Of a stretch of 53,124 nt of DNA, positions 1-7,945 are shown piece after piece. The translations under genes were made by a program, and so were the position numbers. Position 1 is the first letter of the stretch, and each line of letters begins with the position of its first letter. Origin of the DNA: Prevotella sp. (GTDB lineage: Bacteria > Bacteroidota > Bacteroidia > Bacteroidales > Bacteroidaceae); NCBI GenBank assembly GCA_015060485.1, contig SUYI01000025.1, positions 1 to 53,124 on the forward strand. The letters run 5' to 3'. Under the pieces are notes generated by a model. The model saw only the letters and a program-made list of their open reading frames with translations, did no database searches and was not told the DNA's origin.

Positions 1-229
1 GGTAAGGATTTGGCCGTGATTAAGCAAATTCTTCACTGATATATTCTATCAGAGCGCAAAATTAGAGTCCCCATGATTACCTTATAATGATCATGTTAAA
101 GTTGATTGAAATCTGTCAAGTCCCCGTACAGGACCCGAATCCGGTTGTAAAAGTACGAAAATATTTCGAAAATCCCAAATGAAAGGAGAAATAATTTATA
201 TGATGTTTGGCCGGTACGATTTTTTTTGT
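1..229. other. Left-edge intergenic region
   Basis: No convincing gene lies here. Frame 1 is open only from the window edge to a TGA at 37-39, so it could be the last 12 codons of an upstream gene, but that is too short to judge. A small hairpin (CTGATA, 5-nt loop, TATCAG, 36-52) follows that stop. Two AGTCCCC words lie around 67 and 120. The promoter of the next gene begins at the right end. Confidence 0.3.
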
Positions 230-237
230 TACTTTTG
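206..237 (+). promoter_or_regulatory. Promoter of the CE1-like esterase
   Basis: TTTG at 206-209, then 20 nt, then TACTTTTG at 230-237 matches the Bacteroidetes sigma-ABfr pattern (-33 TTG-rich, -7 TAnnTTTG). The implied start of transcription is about 243, so the ATG at 268 is the usable start and ATGs upstream of it are not. Confidence 0.6.
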
Positions 238-267
238 CAGGCAATAAGTGTAAAATCAACTATTATT

Positions 268-2040
268 ATGAAACGTTCAACTATTCTATTATTGCTATTT
301 GTATTTGTGGGGTTGCAGCAGGGCTGGGGCTATGTGAAGGACTCGATATTCATCAGCGTGAACGGACAGCGGAGAAACATGATCGTGTTCACGCCGAACG
401 AACTGCCGGCGAAATCGCCACTATTCATCATCACACACGGCATGAACCAGAACCCGGAATACCAGTACGGCTCGGACAAGATATACGAGATGGTGGACAC
501 GGCGAAATTCGTGGCGGCATACCTGCGCAGCGACGGCAACACATGGGACGTCGGAGGCACGAAGGACCAGACGTTCGTGACAAAGACCATCGACGAGATG
601 GCCTCGCGACACGACATCGACCGCGACCGCGTGTACTGGTCGGGATTCTCGATGGGCTCGATGCTGATTCACCACTGCATAGCAAACATGCAGGACAAGA
701 TTGCCGCCTTCGCTCCAACCAGCGGCATACAGTTTTCGGAACAGCCCTGGACGAAATGCAAGAAGCCGGTGAACCTGCTGGAATGTATTGCCTATGGCGA
801 CGACGTGTTCGGATACGAGCAGTATGGCATCCATGCCTACATCGAGAACTATGCCAAGCACGACGAGCACACGCGGTATTCGAAGACAATAGGCTTCAAG
901 CCCTTCAGCGGAGCCTGGCAGAACGGCGACCTGGAGCGATGGACGGGCGGTGCGAACGGCGGCGAGGTGTGGCTCTACTCGTATAACAACGGCGGACACT
1001 GGCCCACGGACCAGAACCGACACCTGATATGGAACTTCTGCAAGCGGTTCGCGCTGAACCAGCCCAAGGCGCGGCTGACGCTGCCGGAAGGCGAGATGAC
1101 ATACGTGAGCATGATGCCGGACGGCGAGGCGACATTCCCCGACATCGCCATGGAAGCCACCGCAGCAGCTGCTGAGGGCGAGGTGACAAAGGTGGAATTC
1201 TACGACGGTACGACGCTGATAGCCGCCTGCACAGAGGCGCCCTACCAGGCTACGCTGACCGCCCCGAAGGCCGGCACGCACACGCTGCGGGCGGTGGTGA
1301 CCGACTCGAACGGCAAGACGGGCGAGAGCAGCTGCCAGGTGAACTGCGTGACGACGGAGGAATACAACATGATTCAGACGTTCAACTACGAGGGTGCGGT
1401 GCCCCAGAACTGGAGTGTGTGCAACGGCAAGACGACGCGTGTGGGCGGCGGTATGCCCTACTCGACCGGTTGCCGGCTGCTGCGGTTCACCAACGAAAAC
1501 CGCGGTTTCGAATACGGTCTGCTGGTGACGAACCCGGGAGGCGAGGAGAAGGCCGCCTGGGCACGGTTCGGCGACGCAGCGGCACGGACGCGAATGACGC
1601 TGCACGCAGGACAATACTCGCTGAAGAGCCGCGTGGTGAACTGGAACCAGCCGGAGCATACACCGGTCGTCTACGCCATTGAGGACGCAGACGGACAGAC
1701 GGTGGCCACGAAGACTTTCAAACCCTCGATAAACATAGGAGGCAGCACGGCAAACAAATTCTCGAACGGACGGGGTCAGACCTTCGACTTCGACATCACC
1801 CAGACGGGCGACTACGTGCTGTCGCTGTATGCCGACGCCACAAAGGACGCTGACTTCGTGCTGGGCATGGCCACACTGCAGGTGAAGGCATTCACCGAGA
1901 CGGGCATCAGCACGGTGAGTCGTGACGAACAGCTGCAGGGCAAGCAGGGCTGCTACGACCTGAGCGGACGGCGCATGGACGCGGAACGCCTGCAGCCGGG
2001 CATATACATCGTGGACGGAAGGAAGGTCGTCGTGAAATAA
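268..2040 (+). CDS. Secreted esterase, CE1 / PHB-depolymerase-like, with Ig-like domain
   Basis: Predicted extracytoplasmic alpha/beta hydrolase, probably acting on acyl groups of plant polysaccharides (feruloyl or acetyl esterase class). The 590-residue protein starts with a signal peptide (MKRSTILLLLFVFVGLQQ). The hydrolase domain contains FIITHGMNQNP near the oxyanion hole and the nucleophile elbow GFSMG with Ser128. About residues 278-370 look like a Big_7-type Ig domain (KVEFYDGTTLIA). A beta-sandwich-like region follows, then a C-terminal tail CYDLSGRRM...GIYIVDGRKVVVK of the type found on secreted Prevotella proteins. The start at 268 was chosen because it gives a clean signal peptide and lies downstream of the -7 box. 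It is monocistronic, with a terminator after the stop. Substrate is inferred; an ordinary lipase-like esterase is possible. Confidence 0.8.
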   Translation: MKRSTILLLLFVFVGLQQGWGYVKDSIFISVNGQRRNMIVFTPNELPAKSPLFIITHGMNQNPEYQYGSDKIYEMVDTAKFVAAYLRSDGNTWDVGGTKDQTFVTKTIDEMASRHDIDRDRVYWSGFSMGSMLIHHCIANMQDKIAAFAPTSGIQFSEQPWTKCKKPVNLLECIAYGDDVFGYEQYGIHAYIENYAKHDEHTRYSKTIGFKPFSGAWQNGDLERWTGGANGGEVWLYSYNNGGHWPTDQNRHLIWNFCKRFALNQPKARLTLPEGEMTYVSMMPDGEATFPDIAMEATAAAAEGEVTKVEFYDGTTLIAACTEAPYQATLTAPKAGTHTLRAVVTDSNGKTGESSCQVNCVTTEEYNMIQTFNYEGAVPQNWSVCNGKTTRVGGGMPYSTGCRLLRFTNENRGFEYGLLVTNPGGEEKAAWARFGDAAARTRMTLHAGQYSLKSRVVNWNQPEHTPVVYAIEDADGQTVATKTFKPSINIGGSTANKFSNGRGQTFDFDITQTGDYVLSLYADATKDADFVLGMATLQVKAFTETGISTVSRDEQLQGKQGCYDLSGRRMDAERLQPGIYIVDGRKVVVK

Positions 2041-2043
2041 ACG

Positions 2044-2069
2044 AAGGGTGTGCCGATGAGCACACCCTT
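2044..2069 (+). terminator. Hairpin after the esterase gene
   Basis: AAGGGTGTG and CACACCCTT form a perfect 9-bp stem around an 8-nt loop, 4 nt after the stop codon. It lies between two convergent genes and could serve both. Confidence 0.6.
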
Positions 2070-2089
2070 CATTATTTACCGGAAAACGC

Positions 2090-3550
2090 TTAATTTTTCT
2101 CTGCGGGCTTGGGAGCCTCGGCGGGCTTATCTGCCTTAGCAGCGGCCTTGGCCTTTGGAGCTGCGGCTTTCTTGGCTGCGGGCTTTGCCTTTGGAGTAGC
2201 CTTTTTAGCCTTCTTGGGCTTCTCTGAAGAAGCCTTGACCTTCGGTCGAGCAGGCTCGAGCTTCTCGAGGCGCGCCTTCAGACGGGTAATCTCCTTATCC
2301 TTCATCTCAATCTCGTCACCCTGGTTGCGGATGGTGGTGAGCAGGGCGTTGAGCTCGTCGTTCTCGATCTCGGGGGGATAGAGGGCGTTGACGCGGTTGA
2401 TGAAGTCACCGAGGATGTTCATGTAGTTGGTGAAGGCGTCAAACGGTCCGCTGTAGATGCCGCGGTCGAGTCCTACGTTAGAAGCCTTGGTGGTCATGAA
2501 GCGGAAGTTGTTGGAGGCCTGCAGGTAGTCCCAGTCCTGATTGATGCGCGGATCGTCGGCAATGCGCAGACGGTCGGCCACGGAGTACAGCTTGTTGAAG
2601 GCCTCGCGCTGCATGGCGTTGCCGAGCCAGCACGAGCAGTCGCGCTCCTCGTCGACCCACGACAGGGTGTCGGGGACGTCGATGGCACCCATGCTCTTGG
2701 TCTTCATGCAGATCTCGGTAGGTGTCGAGAAGGTGATGCCTTTCTCCTTGGCACAGCCGGGCAGTGCCTTCAGGAAGTCGAGGATATTTGAGCTGAGGGG
2801 CTGTGCGATGCCCAGGGCACTGAGTTCCATGAAGATGTTGACGATCTGCTCCTCCTTCGGGAGGTTGGCTATGCGGTCAATGTAGTTATCGGCAAACAGG
2901 GGATAGCCCTCCCAGTCGGGATTGTTGAAACGCAGCGAGATGTCGTCGCTGAGCTCGACGTCGCGGAGTAACAGCTTCAGGTTGGGGGCGATGTTACAGT
3001 TGTAGACGTAGTGCGGCGACTTCCAGCCCAGCACGTGCTTGGCACCCTCGGTGAGCATGCCCTTGAAGCCCATGGCGGCAATCTGTCCGCCGATGTCGTC
3101 GCTATAGATGAGCGACGAGTTGCGGGCCACGGTGGGTTTCTTGCCGAAGAGCTCCTCAATCTTGGCCATCTGCTTCTTCACGTCGAGGGCGAAGGTCTCC
3201 TCGTTGGCCAGCGACGACAGGCCGTGAGAGTATGGCTCGGCCAGGAACTCGACGCAGCCGGTCTGGTTCAGCTCCTGCAGCTTGGCAATGACCTGCGGAG
3301 CATGGAACTCCAGCTGCTCGATGCCCGTTCCGGAGAGCGAGAAGGCTACCTTGAAGTAGTCGCCGTGCTCGCGGATCATGTCGCCAATGGCTGTCAGTGC
3401 CGGCATGTACGAACGGTTGGCGATGTCGGTGATGCTACGCTCGTTCTCGTAGTCATCGTAATAGTAATGATCGGTACCGATATCGAAGAAACGGTAACGC
3501 TTCAGATGGATAATCTGATGTATCTCGAAATATAAACAAATTGTTTTCAT
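2090..3550 (-). CDS. GH57 alpha-amylase-like protein with lysine/alanine-rich tail
   Basis: Last gene of the glycogen operon. Residues 1 to about 400 read as a GH57 (beta/alpha)7-barrel protein: an N-terminal IHQ region, MLTEGAKHVLGW (the GH57 block normally holding the nucleophile Glu), and SWVDEERDCSCWLGN. The block where active GH57 enzymes have MDYETFGE reads MELSALGI here, so the expected catalytic Asp is absent. I recall GH57 amylase-like proteins lacking catalytic residues being described in Bacteroidetes, so this may be a subfamily trait. Residues about 430-486 are a Lys/Ala/Pro tail resembling histone H1. Likely cytoplasmic, with a role in alpha-glucan binding or turnover; hydrolytic activity should not be assumed. 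Confidence 0.82.
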   Translation of the reverse strand: MKTICLYFEIHQIIHLKRYRFFDIGTDHYYYDDYENERSITDIANRSYMPALTAIGDMIREHGDYFKVAFSLSGTGIEQLEFHAPQVIAKLQELNQTGCVEFLAEPYSHGLSSLANEETFALDVKKQMAKIEELFGKKPTVARNSSLIYSDDIGGQIAAMGFKGMLTEGAKHVLGWKSPHYVYNCNIAPNLKLLLRDVELSDDISLRFNNPDWEGYPLFADNYIDRIANLPKEEQIVNIFMELSALGIAQPLSSNILDFLKALPGCAKEKGITFSTPTEICMKTKSMGAIDVPDTLSWVDEERDCSCWLGNAMQREAFNKLYSVADRLRIADDPRINQDWDYLQASNNFRFMTTKASNVGLDRGIYSGPFDAFTNYMNILGDFINRVNALYPPEIENDELNALLTTIRNQGDEIEMKDKEITRLKARLEKLEPARPKVKASSEKPKKAKKATPKAKPAAKKAAAPKAKAAAKADKPAEAPKPAEKN

Positions 3551-3564
3551 TGTCTTATCATTTT

Positions 3565-3604
3565 TTCGTTATTACGTTATTTCGTTATTACGTTGTTCCG
3601 TTAT
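3565..3604. repeat. 16-bp tandem repeat, about 2.5 units
   Basis: Units TTCGTTATTACGTTAT, TTCGTTATTACGTTGT and a partial TCCGTTAT lie in the gap between the glycosyltransferase and GH57 genes, just upstream of the GH57 start. Copy number could affect spacing inside the operon mRNA. Confidence 0.7.
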
Positions 3605-3616
3605 ATTGAATGGGGG

Positions 3617-4888
3617 CTATGCCTCCCACCCTAACGTGCGCTTATAGAGCGTAGCAATCCAGGCTCCGACTTTCTCCCACGTAATCTGGTCGACCTCGCG
3701 CTTGCCTTCCTCCTTGAGGTAGGTGAACAGCGAGTCGTTGGCACAGATGCTGTAGATGGCGTCGGCCAGGGCGTGGATGTCCCAGTAGTCGACCTTGATG
3801 CAGTTCGTCAGAATCTCGGCACATCCCGACTGCTTCGAGATGATGGAGGGCGTGCCGCACTGCATGGCTTCGAGGGGCGAGATGCCGAAGGGCTCGGAAA
3901 CCGACGGCATGACGTAGACGTCGGAGTCTTTCAGGCACTCGTAGACCTGCTTGCCGCGCATAAAGCCCGGGAAGTGGAAGCGGTCGGCGATGCCACGCTC
4001 CGCAGCGAGGTGAATCATGGCGTCCATCATGTCGCCGGAACCAGCCATACAGAAGCGTACGTTGCGGGTGCGGCGGATGACCATGTTGGCAGCCTCGACG
4101 AAGTACTCAGGGCCTTTCTGCATGGTGATGCGTCCGAGGAAGGTAACGACCTTGTCCTTGCCCGTATGGTCGGGACGAGGAATGGCCTGATACTCGTCGG
4201 GCAACGGATACACGGCATTGTGGACGGTGTAGCACTTGCGGGGGTCCTGATGGTACTGGTTGATAACGGTCTGACGCGTCAGCTCGGACACACACATGAT
4301 GCAGTCGGCATTGTCCATACCATTCTTCTCGATGGAGTAGACGGTGGGGTTCACCTTACCACGAGAGCGGTCGAAATCGGTAGCATGAACGTGAATACAT
4401 AACGGCTTACCACTCACCTGTTTAGCATGGATGCCTGCAGGATAGGTTAACCAGTCGTGCGCATGAATGATGTCGTAGTCGAGGGTGCGTGCCACGACGC
4501 CGGCAATGATCGAGTAGTTGTTGATTTCCTCGTGCAGATTGCCCGGATAACCGCCGGCAAACTCCATGGCACCCAGGTCGTTGACGTGCATGTAGTTGAA
4601 GTCGGCGTAGAGGTGGTCGCGCAGACGGAAATAGAGTTCGGGATCCATGATGTTTCCCACGCGCTCGCGGACATAGTCGGCCGACACGTCGCGATAGGCA
4701 ATGGGCACTGCATTCATGGCCACAATCTGACAGGCAGAACGGTCCTCGTCGCCGAAGGGCTTGGGCAGACACAGCGTGATGTCCATATCGCCCTGGGCAT
4801 GGAGACCCTGCGAGATACCATAGTTGGCGGTGGCCAATCCACCGAATACGTGAGGAGGATACTCCCATCCAAACATTAAAACTTTCAT
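3617..4888 (-). CDS. Glycosyltransferase, glycogen synthase-like (GT4/GT5)
   Basis: Predicted alpha-glucan synthase of the glycogen operon, cytoplasmic. The 423-residue GT-B protein opens with VLMFGWEYPPHVFGGLATA, the starch-synthase-type N-terminus with a glycine-rich acceptor/donor loop, followed by DIIHAHDWLTYPAG. The C-terminal Rossmann domain has FLGRITMQKGPEYFVEAA and the donor-binding SEPFGISPLEAMQCG (E-x7-E). It follows the debranching gene by 16 nt, with an unusually strong Shine-Dalgarno (AAGGAGG, 4896-4902) for this phylum. That suggests it needs high or coupled translation. The donor sugar (ADP- or UDP-glucose) cannot be told from sequence alone. Confidence 0.87.
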   Translation of the reverse strand: MKVLMFGWEYPPHVFGGLATANYGISQGLHAQGDMDITLCLPKPFGDEDRSACQIVAMNAVPIAYRDVSADYVRERVGNIMDPELYFRLRDHLYADFNYMHVNDLGAMEFAGGYPGNLHEEINNYSIIAGVVARTLDYDIIHAHDWLTYPAGIHAKQVSGKPLCIHVHATDFDRSRGKVNPTVYSIEKNGMDNADCIMCVSELTRQTVINQYHQDPRKCYTVHNAVYPLPDEYQAIPRPDHTGKDKVVTFLGRITMQKGPEYFVEAANMVIRRTRNVRFCMAGSGDMMDAMIHLAAERGIADRFHFPGFMRGKQVYECLKDSDVYVMPSVSEPFGISPLEAMQCGTPSIISKQSGCAEILTNCIKVDYWDIHALADAIYSICANDSLFTYLKEEGKREVDQITWEKVGAWIATLYKRTLGWEA

Positions 4889-4904
4889 AGCGTTTCCTCC
4901 TTAT

Positions 4905-6887
4905 TTATTTCTGATAAGTATATTTCTCCATCAGCTTCACCGAGCGCAGAATCTCAGCGACGTTCATGGCGAAGGCCATGGCTCCGCGTCCGTGGAAGGG
5001 CGGGTTGCCGTCGAACAGCTCGCTGATGGTGCCCAGAGCATGATAGTCCATCTCTTCTTCATAGCCCACCATGTGGCGCTCGAGGAACGACAGGCGGGTG
5101 CGCTTGTAGAGTTTCAGGCAGGCCTCGATGTAGAAGCCGCCGAGCCAAGGCCACGCGGTACCCTGATGGTAGGCGTAGTCGCGCTGCGTCTGCGGACCGA
5201 CGTACATGGGGTTGTAGCCGCCGCTCTTGGGCGACAGCGAGCGCAGGCCCTTGGGAGTCAGCAATTCGCGGGTGCAGACGTCGAGCACGCTCTTCTTCTG
5301 TTCTTGCGACAGGGGTGAATAGTCGAATGCCACGGGGAAGATCATGTTCGGACGCACGCTCCAGTCCATCATCGGACCGTCGACATAGTCGAGCAGATAG
5401 CCGTACTCGTTCATAAAGGTGCCGATGAACGACTGCTTGCAGAGTTCAGCCTGCTTCTCGAGCTTGTCGGCAAACTTCTTGTCGCCGAGCTCGGCTTCCA
5501 AGGAAGCGCAGAACTTCAGGGCGTTGTACCACAGGGCATTGAACTCGACGATATAGCCTGAGCGGGGTACCACGGGACGGCCGTTGGCAGTGGAGTTCAT
5601 CCACGTGACGGCCTTATCGCGTCCGTTGGCATAGAGCAAGCCGTTGTCGTCAAGACGCAGGTTGGGATGTCCGCCGGCGAGGATGTACTTCACGATGTCC
5701 TTCACCAGCTTGCCGTACATCTTATACCCCTTCTCCTTGCCGGCATCCTTCACATACTGCTGGATGGCCCAGACAGCCCACAGGGGAACGTCGGGCTGCT
5801 CAATCTCGTAAATCTTGACGCTCAGCGGTTTGTCTTCCATAAACTCGCGCAGGCCCTTCTCGGCGGTCTTCATCACCAGCTCGAAGTAGTCCTGCTCGCC
5901 AATGGCCAGCGTCAGACCAGGCAATGCAATAAAGGTATCGCGGCCACGTGCCTTGAACCAAGGATAGCCTGCCAGCAAGTAGCGGTCGTCTTTCTTGTCA
6001 ATCTTCTCCATAGCGCTGCCACTGCGGTGGTCGCGGAAGTGGAACTGATGGGCAGCAGTGACCAGGCAATGGTAGAAATTGTCGCGGGGCACGCGGTCGG
6101 CAACCTCCTCGTCAAAGAGCTTCTTCAGCGTCGACGTCTTGATGGCCGACGTGGAAGCGGCAAAGACGATGCTCTCGCCCTTCTTGATGTTCATCTCGAA
6201 ATAGCCAGGTACGTAGAGGTCCTCGTTCGAGGCATAGCCGCGCTCCTGCTCCTTCGGATACTCCACGCCACGATACCAGTCGGGATGGAAGATGAACTCG
6301 TTCTTCTTCGAGAACTGCATGAAGAGGTCGGGATAGCCGGCATACATACAGGTCTTGATGCCGTTCTCGACGGGATGGTACTCGCGCGAGGCAGTAGAAT
6401 TCTCGTGGGTGAACTGACGTACGGAACGGAAGGCAAGGAACGGACGGAATCGCAGAGTAGTGGCCGAATGGGCATCCTCCAGCGTGTAACGAATCAGAAT
6501 GCGGTCTTCGTAGTGCTGGAACACCACTTCTTTCTTTAATAACACGCCACCGACGCGATAGAGCGTGGTGGGCACTACGTCACAAGAGAACTCACGGATG
6601 TACTTGTGACCCTTTGGGCTGTAGTTGTTGCCTTGGTATTTGTGGAGTCCGAGATTGAACTCAGCGCCGTGCTGAACAACCGTACAGTCGAGCGACGACA
6701 ACAGGACATGATTCTCGTCGTCGAGCTCGGGTACGGGAACAACGAGCAGACCGTGGTACTTACGCGTATTACAGTCGACCAATGTCGAGCTGCTATAGGC
6801 ACCAGAGCGGTTTGTCCGAAGCAATTCACGACGCAATGACTCCTCCAAATTGGTCATTACAGCTTTTTCAAATCGTAAATAACTCAT
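4905..6887 (-). CDS. Glycogen debranching enzyme (amylo-alpha-1,6-glucosidase)
   Basis: First gene of the glycogen operon, about 660 residues. The N-terminal half is the bacterial GDE_N beta-sandwich domain (RTNRSGAYSSSTLVDCNTRKYHGLLV is typical and truncated here). The C-terminal half is an (alpha/alpha)6 barrel of the GH133 type with GYPWFKARGRDTFIALPGL and AYHQGTAWPWLGGFYIEA. It removes alpha-1,6 branches of glycogen in the cytoplasm. An open frame continues upstream to 7205, but that would overlap the neighbouring gene and cross the promoter. The start at 6887 (MSYLRFEKAV) lies about 40 nt downstream of the predicted transcription start and matches the family. Confidence 0.9.
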   Translation of the reverse strand: MSYLRFEKAVMTNLEESLRRELLRTNRSGAYSSSTLVDCNTRKYHGLLVVPVPELDDENHVLLSSLDCTVVQHGAEFNLGLHKYQGNNYSPKGHKYIREFSCDVVPTTLYRVGGVLLKKEVVFQHYEDRILIRYTLEDAHSATTLRFRPFLAFRSVRQFTHENSTASREYHPVENGIKTCMYAGYPDLFMQFSKKNEFIFHPDWYRGVEYPKEQERGYASNEDLYVPGYFEMNIKKGESIVFAASTSAIKTSTLKKLFDEEVADRVPRDNFYHCLVTAAHQFHFRDHRSGSAMEKIDKKDDRYLLAGYPWFKARGRDTFIALPGLTLAIGEQDYFELVMKTAEKGLREFMEDKPLSVKIYEIEQPDVPLWAVWAIQQYVKDAGKEKGYKMYGKLVKDIVKYILAGGHPNLRLDDNGLLYANGRDKAVTWMNSTANGRPVVPRSGYIVEFNALWYNALKFCASLEAELGDKKFADKLEKQAELCKQSFIGTFMNEYGYLLDYVDGPMMDWSVRPNMIFPVAFDYSPLSQEQKKSVLDVCTRELLTPKGLRSLSPKSGGYNPMYVGPQTQRDYAYHQGTAWPWLGGFYIEACLKLYKRTRLSFLERHMVGYEEEMDYHALGTISELFDGNPPFHGRGAMAFAMNVAEILRSVKLMEKYTYQK

Positions 6888-6931
6888 AGTTCCTATTTTT
6901 AGGTATTTTATTGTTTTAGTTAAAATGTCCT

Positions 6932-6963
6932 CAAAAGTACGAAATATTCCCGGGATAACAAAA
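6932..6963 (-). promoter_or_regulatory. Promoter of the glycogen operon
   Basis: On the minus strand TTTTG (6963-6959), 19 nt, then TACTTTTG (6939-6932). This is a textbook Bacteroidetes promoter and supports the downstream start of the debranching gene. Confidence 0.7.
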
Positions 6964-6964
6964 T

Positions 6965-6998
6965 AAAACGGACATTTTTTTCGAAAAACGCCCGTTTT
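6965..6998 (-). terminator. Terminator of the miaA-lipid kinase operon
   Basis: AAAACGG and CCGTTTT form a stem about 20 nt after the lipid-kinase stop, followed on the minus strand by a T-rich run. It separates that operon from the glycogen promoter. Confidence 0.55.
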
Positions 6999-7018
6999 TT
7001 GTTTTCTTTCACATTTTA

Positions 7019-7945
7019 TCAGTCCGGAATGAGGAAGTTGATGACTTCCTGTTCGACGGTAATGGTGTAGGGTCCGACAGGTATGCCAAGCAGTCGTCCG
7101 TCGACGCCGACGAGTGCGTGCTTGGCCTCCTCTACCCTCACCTCGCGGGTGCGATAGGGATGTACGGCGCGGTGGTTCAGGAAGCGTCCCGTGATGAGCA
7201 GCCATAGTCCGGCAAAGACCTGCAGGATGCCTGTGTGGTAAACCATCGACACGTCGAGCATGCCGTTATAGGGCACGGCGCTGGGCGTCTGTCCATAGCC
7301 CGGTCCGCTGCCTATGCACATCGTCATCACCTTGCGGTCGACGGTGGAATTGTTGATCTTGACATGCATCTTATAGTCCATGCGGTGGAAAATCATAAGG
7401 AAGATGGAAACGATGAATGACAGGGTGCGCGAGCCTAACAGCGAACGCGTCTGGCGGCGCAGGTTCATGATGTCGGCAATGAGTCCGACGTTGACGCAGT
7501 TCAGGAAATAGCGGTGACAGTGCTCGCCCTTTTTATTCACATAGCGCACACAGCCTAAATCGACGGTACGCACGCGGTGCTTGACGAGCCAGTCGACGGT
7601 CTGTTCGACATTGTTCTCCTTGAAATCCCAGTAACGGGCGAAGTCGTTGAGTAGGCCGTTGGGAATGACGCCCAGGGCTATCTCGTCGCGCACCTGCCGT
7701 TCGACCTGCATCAGACAGTTGACGGCATCGTTCAGCGCCGAGTCGCCACCCGCCACAATGATGGTTTTATAGCCATTGTGGATCAGCATGTTCATCAGGC
7801 GCTCTACACTATCGGCCGACTCGCTCTGCACAAAGTCGTACTCCACATGACGGTCGTCCAGCACACGCTGAATTTTCTCGCGCTGCTTGGAACCGTATCC
7901 CTTCGGGCAATACAGGATGCCCCACCTTGTATTCGCTTCGCTCAT
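7019..7945 (-). CDS. Diacylglycerol kinase-like (YegS/DAGK-type) lipid kinase homologue
   Basis: A 308-residue DAGK catalytic-domain protein. The N-terminal Rossmann-like half has KTIIVAGGDSALNDAVNCL and LGVIPNGLLNDFARYW, followed by a beta-sandwich half ending in GVDGRLLGIPVGPY. Family members phosphorylate diacylglycerol, sphingosine or related lipids at the inner membrane. The ATP-binding signatures are unusual: canonical GGDGT is GGDSA and the PxGTxND block is PNGLLND, so nucleotide binding may be altered or lost. It overlaps miaA by 4 bp (ATGA-type), so translation is probably coupled. A role in membrane lipid turnover is inferred only from the family. Confidence 0.8.
   Translation of the reverse strand: MSEANTRWGILYCPKGYGSKQREKIQRVLDDRHVEYDFVQSESADSVERLMNMLIHNGYKTIIVAGGDSALNDAVNCLMQVERQVRDEIALGVIPNGLLNDFARYWDFKENNVEQTVDWLVKHRVRTVDLGCVRYVNKKGEHCHRYFLNCVNVGLIADIMNLRRQTRSLLGSRTLSFIVSIFLMIFHRMDYKMHVKINNSTVDRKVMTMCIGSGPGYGQTPSAVPYNGMLDVSMVYHTGILQVFAGLWLLITGRFLNHRAVHPYRTREVRVEEAKHALVGVDGRLLGIPVGPYTITVEQEVINFLIPD

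Noticed and set aside
200..247. 15-codon ORF preceded by AAAGGAG near the left edge
   Set aside because: It runs through the predicted -33/-7 promoter of the first gene, so it would be upstream of the transcription start; probably chance.
421..1659. Long open frames opposite to the first gene (412 codons) and similar long frames opposite other GC-rich genes (e.g. 29007-30605, 290 codons at 5667-6539)
   Set aside because: They lie wholly antisense to well-recognised proteins, are rich in Arg/His/Val from GC-rich codon shadows, and lack promoters or family signatures.
6888..7205. Upstream extension of the debranching enzyme frame
   Set aside because: It would cross the operon promoter and the terminator and overlap the lipid-kinase gene; the conserved family N-terminus begins at 6887.
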